DNA of 64,000 nt from an uncultured Gammaproteobacteria bacterium (GTDB taxonomy: Bacteria > Pseudomonadota > Gammaproteobacteria > Arenicellales > JAANXG01): the NCBI GenBank assembly GCA_947258975.1, contig CAMYKK010000009.1, positions 91,081 to 155,080 of the forward strand, in the 5' to 3' direction. Shown piece after piece: positions 42,337 through 52,305 of the stretch; position 1 is the first letter of the stretch; each line of letters starts with the position of its first letter. Under the pieces are notes generated by a model. It saw only the letters and a program-made list of their open reading frames with translations, was not told the origin of the DNA and did no database searches. The position numbers were made by a program, and so were the translations under genes.

Positions 42337-45120
42337 TTATGCATCGGGAATGTATTCTTTCTCAAGCAACTTGGATTGCGCCGCTGCCAACCGCGCGATC
42401 GGAACTCGTAACGGTGAACAAGAGACGTAATCGAGACCCGCAAAGTGTAAGAACCGGATGGAGTCAGGGTGCCCGCCCTGCTCGCCACAAATCCCGACGA
42501 TCAAACCCGGGCGGCTCTCGCGGCCCCACGTCACCGTGGTGCTTATGAGCTGACCGAGTCCTTTTACGTCCAATACCTCAAACGGATTGTCCTGGAGGAT
42601 ATGAGCGTCATTGTAGAAAGGCAGAAACTTGTTTTCCGCATCTTCTCGAGAGAAAGAAAACGTTGCCTGCGTAAGATCGTTGGTACCAAAGGAAAAGAAC
42701 TCTGCCACCTCCGCCAGTTGACGCGCCCGCATGCAGGCGCGCACGACTTCAATCATCGTGCCAAACTTGAAATCGAGTTTGACTCCGTATTGTTGCTCCA
42801 CCGTCGGCGATATTTCATCTACATACACCTTTACCCGCAGCAACTCCTGGGCAGTACATACCTGCGGCACCATGATCTCCGGATGAATATCAACGCCATC
42901 CTTAATGCACTGCGCAGCCGCCTCGAGTATCGCCTGTATTTGCATTTGATAGATCTCAGGAAAGGTAATCCCCAGTCGCACGCCGCGATGTCCAAGCATC
43001 GGATTGATCTCCGACAGCTCTCGCACCTTCTGCAGCATCATATGCTTGCGTGCGATCACCCGATCAACATATTGCGGCCCCCCCTCACGAAGAAAATCCG
43101 GCAACACCGCTCCACTCACCGTCTCCGGAGTCATCGTGCGCAAAGATTGCATTAAAGTGCTCATCCCCTGCAGATTCGCGCGCAGCTGCCCGAGACTTTC
43201 CAATTCTTCCTCCAGCTCACGCTCGGTAGGTAAAAACTCATGAATGGGTGGGTCCAAAAGACGAACGGTAACCGGATACGGAGACATGATCTTGAATAAG
43301 GAGATGAAGTCATTCCGTTGAATCGGCAGCAATTCGGCCAGTGCCTGCTTGCGCTTGTCGGGGCTCTCCGCGAGAATCATGTCGAGCACTAGAGGTAAAC
43401 GCTCCTGAGCGTTAAACATGCGCTCAGTTCGGCACAGGCCGATACCCTTGGCACCAAGTTCTTTGGCACGGTGCGCTGCCTCCGGCGTATCGGCATTCGC
43501 CAGCACCTGCAAGCGGGCAACGCCATCCGCCCAAACCAGCAACCTTTGAAGCTCGTCGGTAAAATCCGCGGGAACGGTGGCGATCTCGCCCTCAAACACC
43601 TCACCCGTCCCTCCGTCGAGGGTGATCACATCACCTTCGTGGAGTATATGATCGCCGATGTGTGCAATCCGTGCTCGCACGTCCACCATGATGTCCCCCG
43701 CACCCGCGACACACGGTTTGCCCATGCCCCGCGCCACCACTGCCGCGTGTGACGTCTTGCCGCCGCGGCTGGTCAACACCCCTTCGGCGGCGAAGAACCC
43801 ATGAATGTCCTCTGGTTTGGTTTCCTCTCGTACCAAGATGAGCTTGTTGCCGTCTTTGGCCAGCAATTCGGCGCGGTCTGCATCAAACACGACATGACCT
43901 GTTGCGGCGCCGGGTGAGGCCGATAAACCCCTGGCAATGGGCGTCGCATTATGTGTGGGATCAAGCCGGGGATGCAGCAATTGATCAAGCTGTTCGGGAT
44001 CGACACGCAGCAGGGCCTGTCGTTGGGATATGAGCCCTTGCTCCGCCATCTCTACCGCAGTGCGCACACGTGCTGCCGCGTTCATCTTCCCATTTCGTGT
44101 TTGCAGACAGTACAGGGTCCCGTTCTCAATTGTATACTCGAAGTCCTGTACTTCCCGATAATGGGATTCAAGTTTGTTCCGCAATTCTTCAAGTTCTCCG
44201 TAGATCTCCGGCATTTCCTCCTTCATTTCTGCGACCGCCTTGGGCGTGCGGATCCCGGCCACGACATCCTCCCCCTGGGCGTTCGTTAAGTACTCTCCGT
44301 ACATGAGATTCTCGCCCGTAGCAGGATTGCGGGTGAACCCGACGCCGGTCGCCCCATCGTTTCCCAGGTTGCCGAACACCATAGCGCAGACATTAACTGC
44401 CGTGCCATTGGCGATTTCTGGTGTGATATTGAACTGCTTACGGTAATCCACAGCGCGTTTCCCCATCCACGATTTGAATACCGCTCGTGTGGCCCACTCA
44501 AGTTGTTCATGCACGTCCTCTGGAAACGGTCTGCCCGCCTGCTTCACCACCACTTCCAAGAAGGTCTCGGCGATTTCACGCAGGTCTTCGGCGCGCAGTT
44601 CCACGTCCAACTGAGCACCGACACGACGCTTTATAGCCTCGAACGCTTCATCAAAATATGCATCGGCAATCCCCATCGCCACCTTGCCAAATAACTGAAT
44701 CAAACGGCGGTATGCATCATAGACGAAACGTTCGTCGTCGGTTTGATCGATAAGCCCCTTTACCGTGTCGGTGTTGAGACCAAGATTGAGTATGGTATCC
44801 ATCATGCCCGGCATGGACAGCGCCGAACCCGAGCGCACGGAGACCAGAAGTGGATTGTCTGGACTCCCAAACCCTCTAGTCGCGGCCCGTTCCAAGCGAG
44901 CGATGTGTTCGCGCACTTGGTCCTGTAAGCCGGCAGGAAACTGTTGTTGCGGATGCTCCAGGGTGCGCAAACAGGCCTCGGTCGTAACGACAAAGCCCGG
45001 TGGAACCCGCAGGCCTATCTGGGTCATCTCGCAGAGGTTGGCCCCCTTTCCGCCCAGCAACTTCTTATCGCTTCCATCACCTTCAGTAAAGGAATATACC
45101 CACTTGTGGGATTCGGACAT
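42337..45120 (-). CDS. ppdK: Pyruvate, phosphate dikinase
   Basis: The 927-residue protein has the full PPDK layout: the nucleotide-binding N-terminal domain (LLGGKGANLCEM, SVRSGSALSMPGMMDTILNLGLN), the phosphohistidine domain with GGKTSHAAVVARGMGKPCVAG (catalytic His), and the C-terminal PEP/pyruvate domain with SFGTNDLTQ and DYVSCSPLRVPIARLAAAQ. It interconverts pyruvate, ATP and Pi with PEP, AMP and PPi. The C-terminal motif reads CGEQGGHPDS instead of CGEHGGDPxS, so the usual His is Gln. It is transcribed alone, convergent with uspA. Confidence 0.96.
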   Translation of the reverse strand: MSESHKWVYSFTEGDGSDKKLLGGKGANLCEMTQIGLRVPPGFVVTTEACLRTLEHPQQQFPAGLQDQVREHIARLERAATRGFGSPDNPLLVSVRSGSALSMPGMMDTILNLGLNTDTVKGLIDQTDDERFVYDAYRRLIQLFGKVAMGIADAYFDEAFEAIKRRVGAQLDVELRAEDLREIAETFLEVVVKQAGRPFPEDVHEQLEWATRAVFKSWMGKRAVDYRKQFNITPEIANGTAVNVCAMVFGNLGNDGATGVGFTRNPATGENLMYGEYLTNAQGEDVVAGIRTPKAVAEMKEEMPEIYGELEELRNKLESHYREVQDFEYTIENGTLYCLQTRNGKMNAAARVRTAVEMAEQGLISQRQALLRVDPEQLDQLLHPRLDPTHNATPIARGLSASPGAATGHVVFDADRAELLAKDGNKLILVREETKPEDIHGFFAAEGVLTSRGGKTSHAAVVARGMGKPCVAGAGDIMVDVRARIAHIGDHILHEGDVITLDGGTGEVFEGEIATVPADFTDELQRLLVWADGVARLQVLANADTPEAAHRAKELGAKGIGLCRTERMFNAQERLPLVLDMILAESPDKRKQALAELLPIQRNDFISLFKIMSPYPVTVRLLDPPIHEFLPTERELEEELESLGQLRANLQGMSTLMQSLRTMTPETVSGAVLPDFLREGGPQYVDRVIARKHMMLQKVRELSEINPMLGHRGVRLGITFPEIYQMQIQAILEAAAQCIKDGVDIHPEIMVPQVCTAQELLRVKVYVDEISPTVEQQYGVKLDFKFGTMIEVVRACMRARQLAEVAEFFSFGTNDLTQATFSFSREDAENKFLPFYNDAHILQDNPFEVLDVKGLGQLISTTVTWGRESRPGLIVGICGEQGGHPDSIRFLHFAGLDYVSCSPLRVPIARLAAAQSKLLEKEYIPDA

Positions 45121-45293
45121 GCTTGAGAATCCTCCTACAAAGTCAATTTTTGTCTCATGGATTGGAGTTCGCGGACCAGGTCACAACACACTGACGGACC
45201 ACGTCTGACAGGGATCATAGGCAACCGATTTGCGTAAATATACCGTTTTTCAATAATTTAAGATTAAAATAGATTCATGAGAGAATAATATCA

Positions 45294-45983
45294 ATGATCA
45301 CTGTCCGCAAAAATTACGAACGTGGTGTTACCGAACTCGCGTGGTTACACAGCAAACACACGTTTTCGTTTGGTGATTACTATGATCCGTGCTATCGCGG
45401 AGTTTCCGCATTGCGAGTTATTAATGACGATCACGTAGAACCGGGAAAAGGCTTCCCGCCGCATGCGCACCAAGACATGGAGATAATCAGCTATGTTACG
45501 GACGGCACGATTGAACACAAAGACAACTTGGGTAATATCGAATCGATTACCGCCGGTGAAATCCAAGTCTTGAGTGCCGGCACCGGAATAACGCATAGCG
45601 AATTCAATGTCTCCCAAACCGATCCGTTAAAATTCCTGCAAATCTGGATCGCCCCTCACGAAATAGGCGTAACACCCAGCTACCAGAAATATAAATTCGC
45701 TCGCGAACACGGCACGCAACTGATCGTGTCTCCCGACGGCCGCGACGGCACATTGCGCATTCATCAAGACGCTTTTGTTTACCGGGTCCTCCTTACGAAA
45801 AACGGCCGTGCCTTCCAAGAACAGTTCGATGGACGCACCGCATATATTCATGTTGTCAGCGGGGTCATGGATGTCGAGGGAAAAATCTTAAAAGACGGTG
45901 ACGGTGCAGTAGTTCAGCATGTCGGGTTATTAAAGCTTAGAACGGATATGGGCACCGAGGCCTTGTTTTTCGATCTACCCTAA
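45294..45983 (+). CDS. Pirin family protein
   Basis: The 229-residue protein has the bicupin pirin pattern: FGDYYDPCYRGVSALRVINDDHVEPGKGFPPHAHQDMEIISYVTDG with the three His and Glu that bind metal, then HSEFN and a second cupin near the C-terminus. Many bacterial pirins act as quercetinases or redox regulators; the role here is not known. The start is preceded by GAGAGAATAA. Confidence 0.92.
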   Translation: MITVRKNYERGVTELAWLHSKHTFSFGDYYDPCYRGVSALRVINDDHVEPGKGFPPHAHQDMEIISYVTDGTIEHKDNLGNIESITAGEIQVLSAGTGITHSEFNVSQTDPLKFLQIWIAPHEIGVTPSYQKYKFAREHGTQLIVSPDGRDGTLRIHQDAFVYRVLLTKNGRAFQEQFDGRTAYIHVVSGVMDVEGKILKDGDGAVVQHVGLLKLRTDMGTEALFFDLP

Positions 45984-46096
45984 AGACTACGAAAATTCTT
46001 CGTACATTCAATACACAGGCGGCGAAAGTTTGTCTCCAACGTTATTGTTTGTCAACGAGAAAAAGCGCTCTTCGATAACTGCACTGAAAATGCATC

Positions 46097-46918
46097 CTAC
46101 CGAACAGCGATCACACCATGTTCACGGCGCCTGGTCAACGCCAAGACCATAACCAAAGCGCCAAGCGATGCCAACAAGTGTTTGACTGAATGGCCACTGA
46201 TCACTCCTGACGTATGAAACACGGCTGCATCGTAATGTTCGGCAATTTTTGAGGCCACGTAAGCGCCCAGAACGACCCAGATATATCCACTTTTGGAAAG
46301 TTTGGATTGGAACATAGCGAGGATGAGCGGAATCAGTACCAGAGGCAGGAATTGCACAAGGCCATATGGCCTTAGATCACCCACCCCCCGGGCTTCGGTG
46401 ATATGCCAATAAATCACTGCGCCTAGGCCGACCATCAAGGCAGGCACCAATAATCTGTTTGCCGTTCGCACCGATATATTTTCGCCAACAATAACGCACA
46501 AGAAGGCCATGAATGTGATGGTCATGGGTAGTCTGTCCCACACCAGCGTCTGTGTGGATGGATTATAGTGGTAATACGCTGATCCGAATCCGACGAGCAG
46601 AATTCCGAGGAAACACACACGGTATCCGGAACCAAGTTCCGGTATACCTCCGCGCGGTACGGAGGCATTGCAGACATATAATCCCATTGCACCCGCAATG
46701 ATAAACGGTAAGTTCGTGACCACATTCCAGAAATTGGGGATCCCGAACAGGCGGCGCTGGTCTATAAAGTCATGGTAGCTGGGGTCTTGCGGAACTCGCG
46801 GAAAGAATAACATGGCAATTATGCCCATCAGGACAACGCCCACCAACAAGATCGCCTTCGCTTTTTGCCGACGCACAGCATGCGTCGTCCGGCTCGTGGC
46901 TGACTCCACCCGCATCAT
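46097..46918 (-). CDS. Alkaline-ceramidase-like integral membrane protein (CREST family)
   Basis: From ATG 46918 the product has about 273 residues and seven hydrophobic segments. The CREST-superfamily motif is present: GILLVGFGSAYYHYNPSTQTLVWDRLPMT with Ser, His and Asp, and two His late in the protein (KIAEHYDAAVFHT and SGHSVKHLLASL). These residues bind zinc in alkaline ceramidases and adiponectin-receptor relatives. The lipid substrate is unknown. A TTG at 46954 would lengthen the N-terminus by 12 residues. Confidence 0.82.
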   Translation of the reverse strand: MMRVESATSRTTHAVRRQKAKAILLVGVVLMGIIAMLFFPRVPQDPSYHDFIDQRRLFGIPNFWNVVTNLPFIIAGAMGLYVCNASVPRGGIPELGSGYRVCFLGILLVGFGSAYYHYNPSTQTLVWDRLPMTITFMAFLCVIVGENISVRTANRLLVPALMVGLGAVIYWHITEARGVGDLRPYGLVQFLPLVLIPLILAMFQSKLSKSGYIWVVLGAYVASKIAEHYDAAVFHTSGVISGHSVKHLLASLGALVMVLALTRRREHGVIAVR

Positions 46919-46981
46919 TTCGTAGCCAGTCCATGCATACTCATGTAGAAGCAAAGCAATTGAGTAGCCACAATTGAATCT

Positions 46982-47386
46982 CTAGCCGTCCGCTGCAACG
47001 ATATCTCGGACCTGCTCACGGGTTACCACGTGTAAATGAACCCTGTCATCCTTTGCTGTGTTTCTGGCAAACACGGCATCGGCTGAATTCGCGACAGCAC
47101 CAATATTCCCGGTACACACAACTGCCCGGAAGCGATTGAAACCACAGCTGTCGCGTTCTGCTTGTCCGTCACGAATCATGACCGGAAGTTCGCGCGCAAC
47201 TGTCTCCAAGCTATCGGTACACATGAGGTAAATCAGCAATCTGTCGCCCACCGCGATTCGCGACACAGGGCTTTCACATTGCGCGAGCGACGCGTCCGCT
47301 TCATGTCTTATCTCGTCGAACACCTTATCAGGACAAGTGCAACCTAATGTTCTCTTGACAAATGCCTTTATGGCAGATTTGTTCAT
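46982..47386 (-). CDS. Conserved hypothetical with an LGCTCPDKVF motif
   Basis: The 134-residue product begins with a short basic helix, then LGCTCPDKVFDEI, and continues as a compact alpha/beta domain. The paired Cys and the Cys later in RDSCGFNRFRAVVCTG could bind a metal or redox cofactor. I do not know a named function. It precedes the ceramidase-like gene by about 60 bases in the same direction and may share its transcript. Confidence 0.6.
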   Translation of the reverse strand: MNKSAIKAFVKRTLGCTCPDKVFDEIRHEADASLAQCESPVSRIAVGDRLLIYLMCTDSLETVARELPVMIRDGQAERDSCGFNRFRAVVCTGNIGAVANSADAVFARNTAKDDRVHLHVVTREQVRDIVAADG

Positions 47387-47481
47387 AGTATCCGCATCAC
47401 GTTATCGCCAGAATGACGGCCTTAGTTTGATCGTGAGGAGCTCCCTGCGAAACGACAACTTTCCCATCCTCAATCATCGAC

Positions 47482-48012
47482 CTAGCCGTCTAATGGTTGG
47501 CCACGGTGTTGATGACTCTTTTGCCACCTCTGCCCAATTAACACGATCAAACCGTAAACGGCACCGGCTACAACGATCAAATATCCAGGCAGCACGGCGA
47601 AAATCAACGAAGATATCGGTATTGGATGCTCATTCATGGCTTGAGTGTAGTAACCGTAAAGCCATACAGCCATTAACACGGTAACACTCGAGACCGTTAA
47701 TGCCGCTATCTGCAGCGACAGCGAACCATCGCCGCGTGGAATCAAGGCACTCAGTCGCGCCAGCAGTATGAACGGCGAGATCGTAAGTCCGATGCCGATT
47801 GCCAGGGCGACCAATTCGAGCAATAACCACGTAACGGATAACACCAGGCCCGCGTCGGACCCAATTACAAAAACATCGGTAGCCCATTGGGACAATTCAA
47901 TCAATATCACTAAAGCGCCAATTGACAATACGCTTATTTCTATTCTTCGGAGATTGCTTGTCGTTTGGACCATAGTTCTGTCAAGCGCGACCATGCAGCC
48001 ACATCGAGTCAA
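47482..48012 (-). CDS. Small integral membrane protein, unknown function
   Basis: The 176-residue product has four hydrophobic segments (about 25-45, 55-85, 98-118, 132-158) with short loops and a basic C-terminus. No motif recognised. The start may be internal (VQTTSN or an ATG near residue 14). It lies alone between two unknown genes. Confidence 0.5.
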   Translation of the reverse strand: MTRCGCMVALDRTMVQTTSNLRRIEISVLSIGALVILIELSQWATDVFVIGSDAGLVLSVTWLLLELVALAIGIGLTISPFILLARLSALIPRGDGSLSLQIAALTVSSVTVLMAVWLYGYYTQAMNEHPIPISSLIFAVLPGYLIVVAGAVYGLIVLIGQRWQKSHQHRGQPLDG

Positions 48013-48045
48013 TCAGTGGCATACGGCTCTTCGCCATGAGTCTCT

Positions 48046-48558
48046 CTATTGCACCTGTACCGGCGCGTGTTTGACCAAATCCAACGCGTTTTGATAATCC
48101 TTCCAAGGCATGACATCAACAATTACCTTGTACTCGAACCCGATATCGGCTGCCCGCAATTCATAAAACTCTGAACTAAAACATTGCTGTCCGCGACTGA
48201 GTTCCAGTTTAGCTGGATAGCATTCGATTTCGCTATAGTTGTTTGGTTCCGACAAGCGAATCAGTTGCGAGATGCATTCATACAAAGTGACGCATTTGTA
48301 AGTGCCGTCCTTTTCCCGGAAATGCTCGTTTGCGTAATCTATCGCCTTTTCGCTTCCGTAATGAGACAGAATGGCAACTTTTTCGTGTTGAATATATCGA
48401 TGAAAATCCGGATAAATCTCATCCGGCTTGAGTATTTCCGGTTTATGTTTAAATGAAATATGGAAAGATACGATCGTTGATAAATTGGAACTGACTTTCG
48501 CCATTTCTTCACGATCCCAATATAAACTGACTTCCATCGCTTTCTTTTTGGCTTTCAT
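48046..48558 (-). CDS. Hypothetical soluble protein
   Basis: The 170-residue protein is acidic and rich in Tyr, Glu and Lys, with three Cys (YKCVTLYECISQ and IECYPAKLEL). No signal peptide or membrane segment is seen, and no family is recognised. The GGCTTTC-rich upstream gives no clear ribosome site. It is in line with the small membrane protein gene 34 bases on, so the two may be co-transcribed. Confidence 0.5.
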   Translation of the reverse strand: MKAKKKAMEVSLYWDREEMAKVSSNLSTIVSFHISFKHKPEILKPDEIYPDFHRYIQHEKVAILSHYGSEKAIDYANEHFREKDGTYKCVTLYECISQLIRLSEPNNYSEIECYPAKLELSRGQQCFSSEFYELRAADIGFEYKVIVDVMPWKDYQNALDLVKHAPVQVQ

Positions 48559-49100
48559 ACTCTAGTTCATATGTCAGGGAATGATAAACGCAAGCATGCA
48601 ACTCCGTCGCGTTCTGCATGGCGCCTCGCCATGGGCCACCCGAATCGCCAGCTTTGTGGCCACAAGATTACGCAAATTCTCAAGCGCTGTATACGGCGCG
48701 AACACGGGCACGTCACAACTGCGGTGGCGCTGCCCGTATATTGTTGTCAGAATTTCTCTCACAAATCAGCATTGGTTCCGTTCGTTGACGCGCGCAACAC
48801 GCTCCATGCCCACCCATATGTGGCCAGGCCAGTGGCGTGGCTGGTCGTAACGCCACGACCGACGTTATCAAGTATCGGGCCCACTTTTATCCTATTTCGC
48901 GCTTCTATCTCATCGTACAGGAAATGCTGAAGATCACTATTTGCAACATTGTCGGTAATGCAGAGTGTTGAGAGATATTACGTTTCGATCTGGGCTATAC
49001 TCATCGCATAACATATAAAGGCTTTAACGCACGACGCTATAATGTCGGATATGTCGTTTTTATCGAACCATTCCGGCTTTTCAAAGACCGTGACCGAATT
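48559..49100. other. Intergenic region before the Ycf46-like gene
   Basis: 542 bases with no gene I can support; overlapping ORFs on both strands have no motif. TATAAT at 49038-49043 could be a -10 element for the AAA gene, but no -35 with proper spacing is visible. The last 60 bases are AT-rich. Confidence 0.35.
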
Positions 49101-50600
49101 ATGTGGGAACCTGTTCAATCCGCTACGACAGACATCACCAGGGCCATCTCATCTCAGTACCCATTGATCTATCTAGTGAGTTGGGAGGAGGAACGCTTGG
49201 AACAGATGTTGCAGTCAATCTCGGATACACATTACCAGGACAATCGACCCGTCGTGCTGTGGACCGCTGCGCGTGGATTTCACACCAAAGACGCTGAGCT
49301 GGATCATATAAAAGACCCTCAGGCGGCGTTACAACACATCGCTTCCGGAAATAATCATGCTTTGTATTACATGAAGGATCTACCAGCCTATCTAGAAAGC
49401 GATCAATCCTTGGTGCGTACGCTGCGGGATCTGTATCACCAGTTGAGACAACGCAACACATACATCGTTTTGTCCCATCCATTGATAAAGATCCCCGACG
49501 AACTCAAGAAAGAGATGTTTTTGATCGAAGTTGGATTGCCGGCCGACCAAGAGATCTTTGATCACTTCACGCAAATAGCAAAGGACACCCAACTCAAGGA
49601 AACGATCTCAGAAGACTGGGTTTTCAAGTGCGCATCGGCCATGCGGGGATTAGCGTTGAATGAAGTAAGACATCTGGTTCTCCGCCTGATCAGCGAGAAC
49701 AAACTCGGATTGGACGAGGCCCTCGACGAGATCTACAGCGAGAAAGCTCAGCTGTTGCTCAAGGAAAGCTGCCTCAGAGTCATACCAATTAATTTCGATA
49801 TGGAGCAGATAGGCGGACTCGAGAATCTCAAGGAATGGGTGCTGGCACGCAGTCATCTGTTTACGCGCGAGGCTCATGATGCGGGAATACCGTTGCCGTC
49901 CGGCGTTTTGTTCATGGGCGTGAGCGGTTGCGGCAAGAGCCTGGCTGCAAAAACCATCGCTGCGGCATGGGATCTGCAACTCGTTCGGCTCGACATGAAC
50001 CTGATCCTTTCGGGTGTCTATGGACCTGCAGAGTTTGCTTTTGACCGTGCCATCCGTGTTGCAGAAAGCGTATCGCCCGTGGTGCTGTGGATAGACGAAA
50101 TCGAAAACGCGTTCGGTTACGACGACGAGTCTTCGACCCGGGGCAACATCAACATCTTCTCGAGTTTTCTCACGTGGATGCAGGAAAAACCGGCTTCAGT
50201 TTTCGTCGCCGCAACGGCGAACAGGATCCAAAGACTGCCGGCTGAGATGATACGTAAAGGCCGTTTTGATCAACTGTTTTTTCTAGACCTACCGACAGAA
50301 AAGGAGCGCGAAGAAATTTTTCGCATACACATCGAGCGAAACGGTGGAAGATTGGAAGAGTTCGATCTGAGCGTCCTGGCAACACTCACGCAGGGACGGT
50401 CGGGCGCCGAAATAGAACAGGCGGTCAAGGCGGCGCGTGTTGATGCATTCGCGGCAAAGAAGACGTTTACACAGCGCGACATCTCCCGAAACAGCAGCCA
50501 GATGGTGCCGCTATCTGAAACCATGCATGAACAGATCAAGAAACTCCGAGATTGGTCCTACAACCGCGCCACACCTGCTTCGCAGACAAAACGCCGGTAA
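49101..50600 (+). CDS. Ycf46-like AAA+ ATPase
   Basis: The 499-residue protein has an N-terminal alpha/beta half of about 240 residues (YPLIYLVSWEEERLEQML) resembling an inactive P-loop domain. An active AAA module follows: Walker A FMGVSGCGKSLAAKTIA, Walker B PVVLWIDEIENAF, sensor 1 VFVAATAN and the Arg finger region EMIRKGRFDQLFFLDLP. This is the architecture of the Ycf46 group, found in cyanobacteria and other bacteria, with poorly known roles in stress and carbon use. It is probably a cytoplasmic hexameric remodelling factor. No partner gene is obvious. Confidence 0.9.
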   Translation: MWEPVQSATTDITRAISSQYPLIYLVSWEEERLEQMLQSISDTHYQDNRPVVLWTAARGFHTKDAELDHIKDPQAALQHIASGNNHALYYMKDLPAYLESDQSLVRTLRDLYHQLRQRNTYIVLSHPLIKIPDELKKEMFLIEVGLPADQEIFDHFTQIAKDTQLKETISEDWVFKCASAMRGLALNEVRHLVLRLISENKLGLDEALDEIYSEKAQLLLKESCLRVIPINFDMEQIGGLENLKEWVLARSHLFTREAHDAGIPLPSGVLFMGVSGCGKSLAAKTIAAAWDLQLVRLDMNLILSGVYGPAEFAFDRAIRVAESVSPVVLWIDEIENAFGYDDESSTRGNINIFSSFLTWMQEKPASVFVAATANRIQRLPAEMIRKGRFDQLFFLDLPTEKEREEIFRIHIERNGGRLEEFDLSVLATLTQGRSGAEIEQAVKAARVDAFAAKKTFTQRDISRNSSQMVPLSETMHEQIKKLRDWSYNRATPASQTKRR

Positions 50601-50977
50601 CAGAGCCGATCGCATTGATAGCGGCAACAAATCCAATTCTGATTTGTAATTATTCAGAGTAGAGTTCTGACAGAGATTCTCAGATTAAAGAGGATCGCGT
50701 CCACCGACTCTAACCTATCGCCCATGCTATCGCCGGTCCATATACGCTTCATCCAGCAACGACCTATTTTCTCAGCAGGGGGCTACCACTTCGATCCGCC
50801 CAGAAGGCTTCGCTCCTGCCGCGGGCCGCGATGGCGAAATTCAATCAATGACCAATGTATGGAGGTGCGACGACGGCGGATCTATCGCTCGAATACCTCG
50901 GACTGGAGCTATAAATATTTCTTGATGCAGCGTGATAAAACGGCCGCGGCACATTTTATCTCAGACAACGACTACGC
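50601..50977. other. Intergenic region between convergent AAA and panE genes
   Basis: About 377 bases with no supportable gene. No clear terminator or repeat was seen; an ORF at 50724-50987 has no motif. Confidence 0.35.
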
Positions 50978-51991
50978 TTACGGATGAAGCGGCTGTCCTT
51001 TAATGTAGATCCCTTCTTCTTCCATGGTCTTGGCAAGCAGCTTGACGCAAGCATAGATCGCAGTCATGTAGGGCACCGGCGTAGCGGTTACCTCTCCCAA
51101 CTCAACCACCGCACCAATCAATGCGTCGGTCTCGATCGCTTTACCAACTTCGACATCCTGTAACATGGAAGTCTTGTGTTTGCCGACTTTCTCGGCACCG
51201 TTGATCCGTTTTTCCAAGGACACGCGAAAGGTCACGCCAAGTTTATTGGCGATCGTTTGCGCCTCTGTCATCATCATCTCAGCCAGGTGGCGGCTCAACG
51301 GAAACTGGCATATGTCCACCAGGGTCGAGTGGGTCAATGCGCTGATTGGATTGAACGTGAGGTTTCCCCAAGCCTTGAGCCATATCTCCGAACGTATGTC
51401 GGGAAGGATCGGCGACTTGAACCCGGCTTCGATAAACATCTCAGATAGCATCTTTGCGCGGTCGGTCTCCGCACCATCGAGTTCACCGATGGGATATCGC
51501 ATACCTTCGATATGGCGGATCACTCCCGGTTCCGCGATCTCCGCCGCGGGATAGGCGATGCATCCGATAATCCGCTCGGGCTCGATATTGGCGGCGATTA
51601 CACCATCAGGATCGACCGCTGCAATTTGTTGGCCTTCGTACTCGCCCCCGTGTCGTTGAAAATACCACCATGGGATCCCGTTCTGGGTCGTCACCACCGT
51701 GGTTTCGGGTGTAAACAGGGCCGGTATCTGGTGCGCAATGGGAGCGATTTGGTGTGCCTTTACCGCCAGGATAACAACATCTTGCGGACCGGCCTGCGCG
51801 ATGTCATCAGTCGCCTTGACGTCGGTCGCGACATACTGCGCACCGTCATTCATGATTAGTGTCAGGCCATGCTCATTGATGACCTTAAGGTGTGCTCCAC
51901 GGGCGATCAACGTGACATCCTGTCCCGTTAATGCCAATTTGACACCCAGCATTCCTCCAATGGCACCGGCACCGACAACGCAGACTCTCAT
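50978..51991 (-). CDS. panE: 2-dehydropantoate 2-reductase family protein
   Basis: The 337-residue protein has the ApbA/PanE layout: GAGAIGGMLGVKLALTGQDVTLIARG for NADPH binding, VVILAVKAHQIAPIAHQIP, VVTTQNGIPWW, and the C-terminal helical domain with LWLKAWGNLTFNPISALTHS, containing the catalytic Lys. The usual reaction reduces ketopantoate to pantoate for pantothenate and CoA synthesis. Some relatives act on other 2-oxoacids. GGAAAAG precedes the ATG. Single gene. Confidence 0.92.
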   Translation of the reverse strand: MRVCVVGAGAIGGMLGVKLALTGQDVTLIARGAHLKVINEHGLTLIMNDGAQYVATDVKATDDIAQAGPQDVVILAVKAHQIAPIAHQIPALFTPETTVVTTQNGIPWWYFQRHGGEYEGQQIAAVDPDGVIAANIEPERIIGCIAYPAAEIAEPGVIRHIEGMRYPIGELDGAETDRAKMLSEMFIEAGFKSPILPDIRSEIWLKAWGNLTFNPISALTHSTLVDICQFPLSRHLAEMMMTEAQTIANKLGVTFRVSLEKRINGAEKVGKHKTSMLQDVEVGKAIETDALIGAVVELGEVTATPVPYMTAIYACVKLLAKTMEEEGIYIKGQPLHP

Positions 51992-52305
51992 GGCTTTTCC
52001 TCGACGTTATTGAATTGGTTTTCGCACGAACATACACAGCCGCACCTTGCCCCCCAAGCGCGGTGCGCTGCGATTCGACACGATTTCATTCTAGTGGCGA
52101 CAATATCTGTAAAATAATTAGTTTTTCAAGGTTCCGCATCAAAATAATTGATGGGATCACTTATCGGATTTTGCTAATCACGAAACAAGAACGCCGTCAC
52201 AAGATAACGAGTTGCCAAGCAAACGCTTGAAGTTGTGGTACGCGCGAAGGTTGCGGGCCCATCTTGCAGGTAGGCGGCGAATATTCCAGTTTATTGAATT
52301 GAATA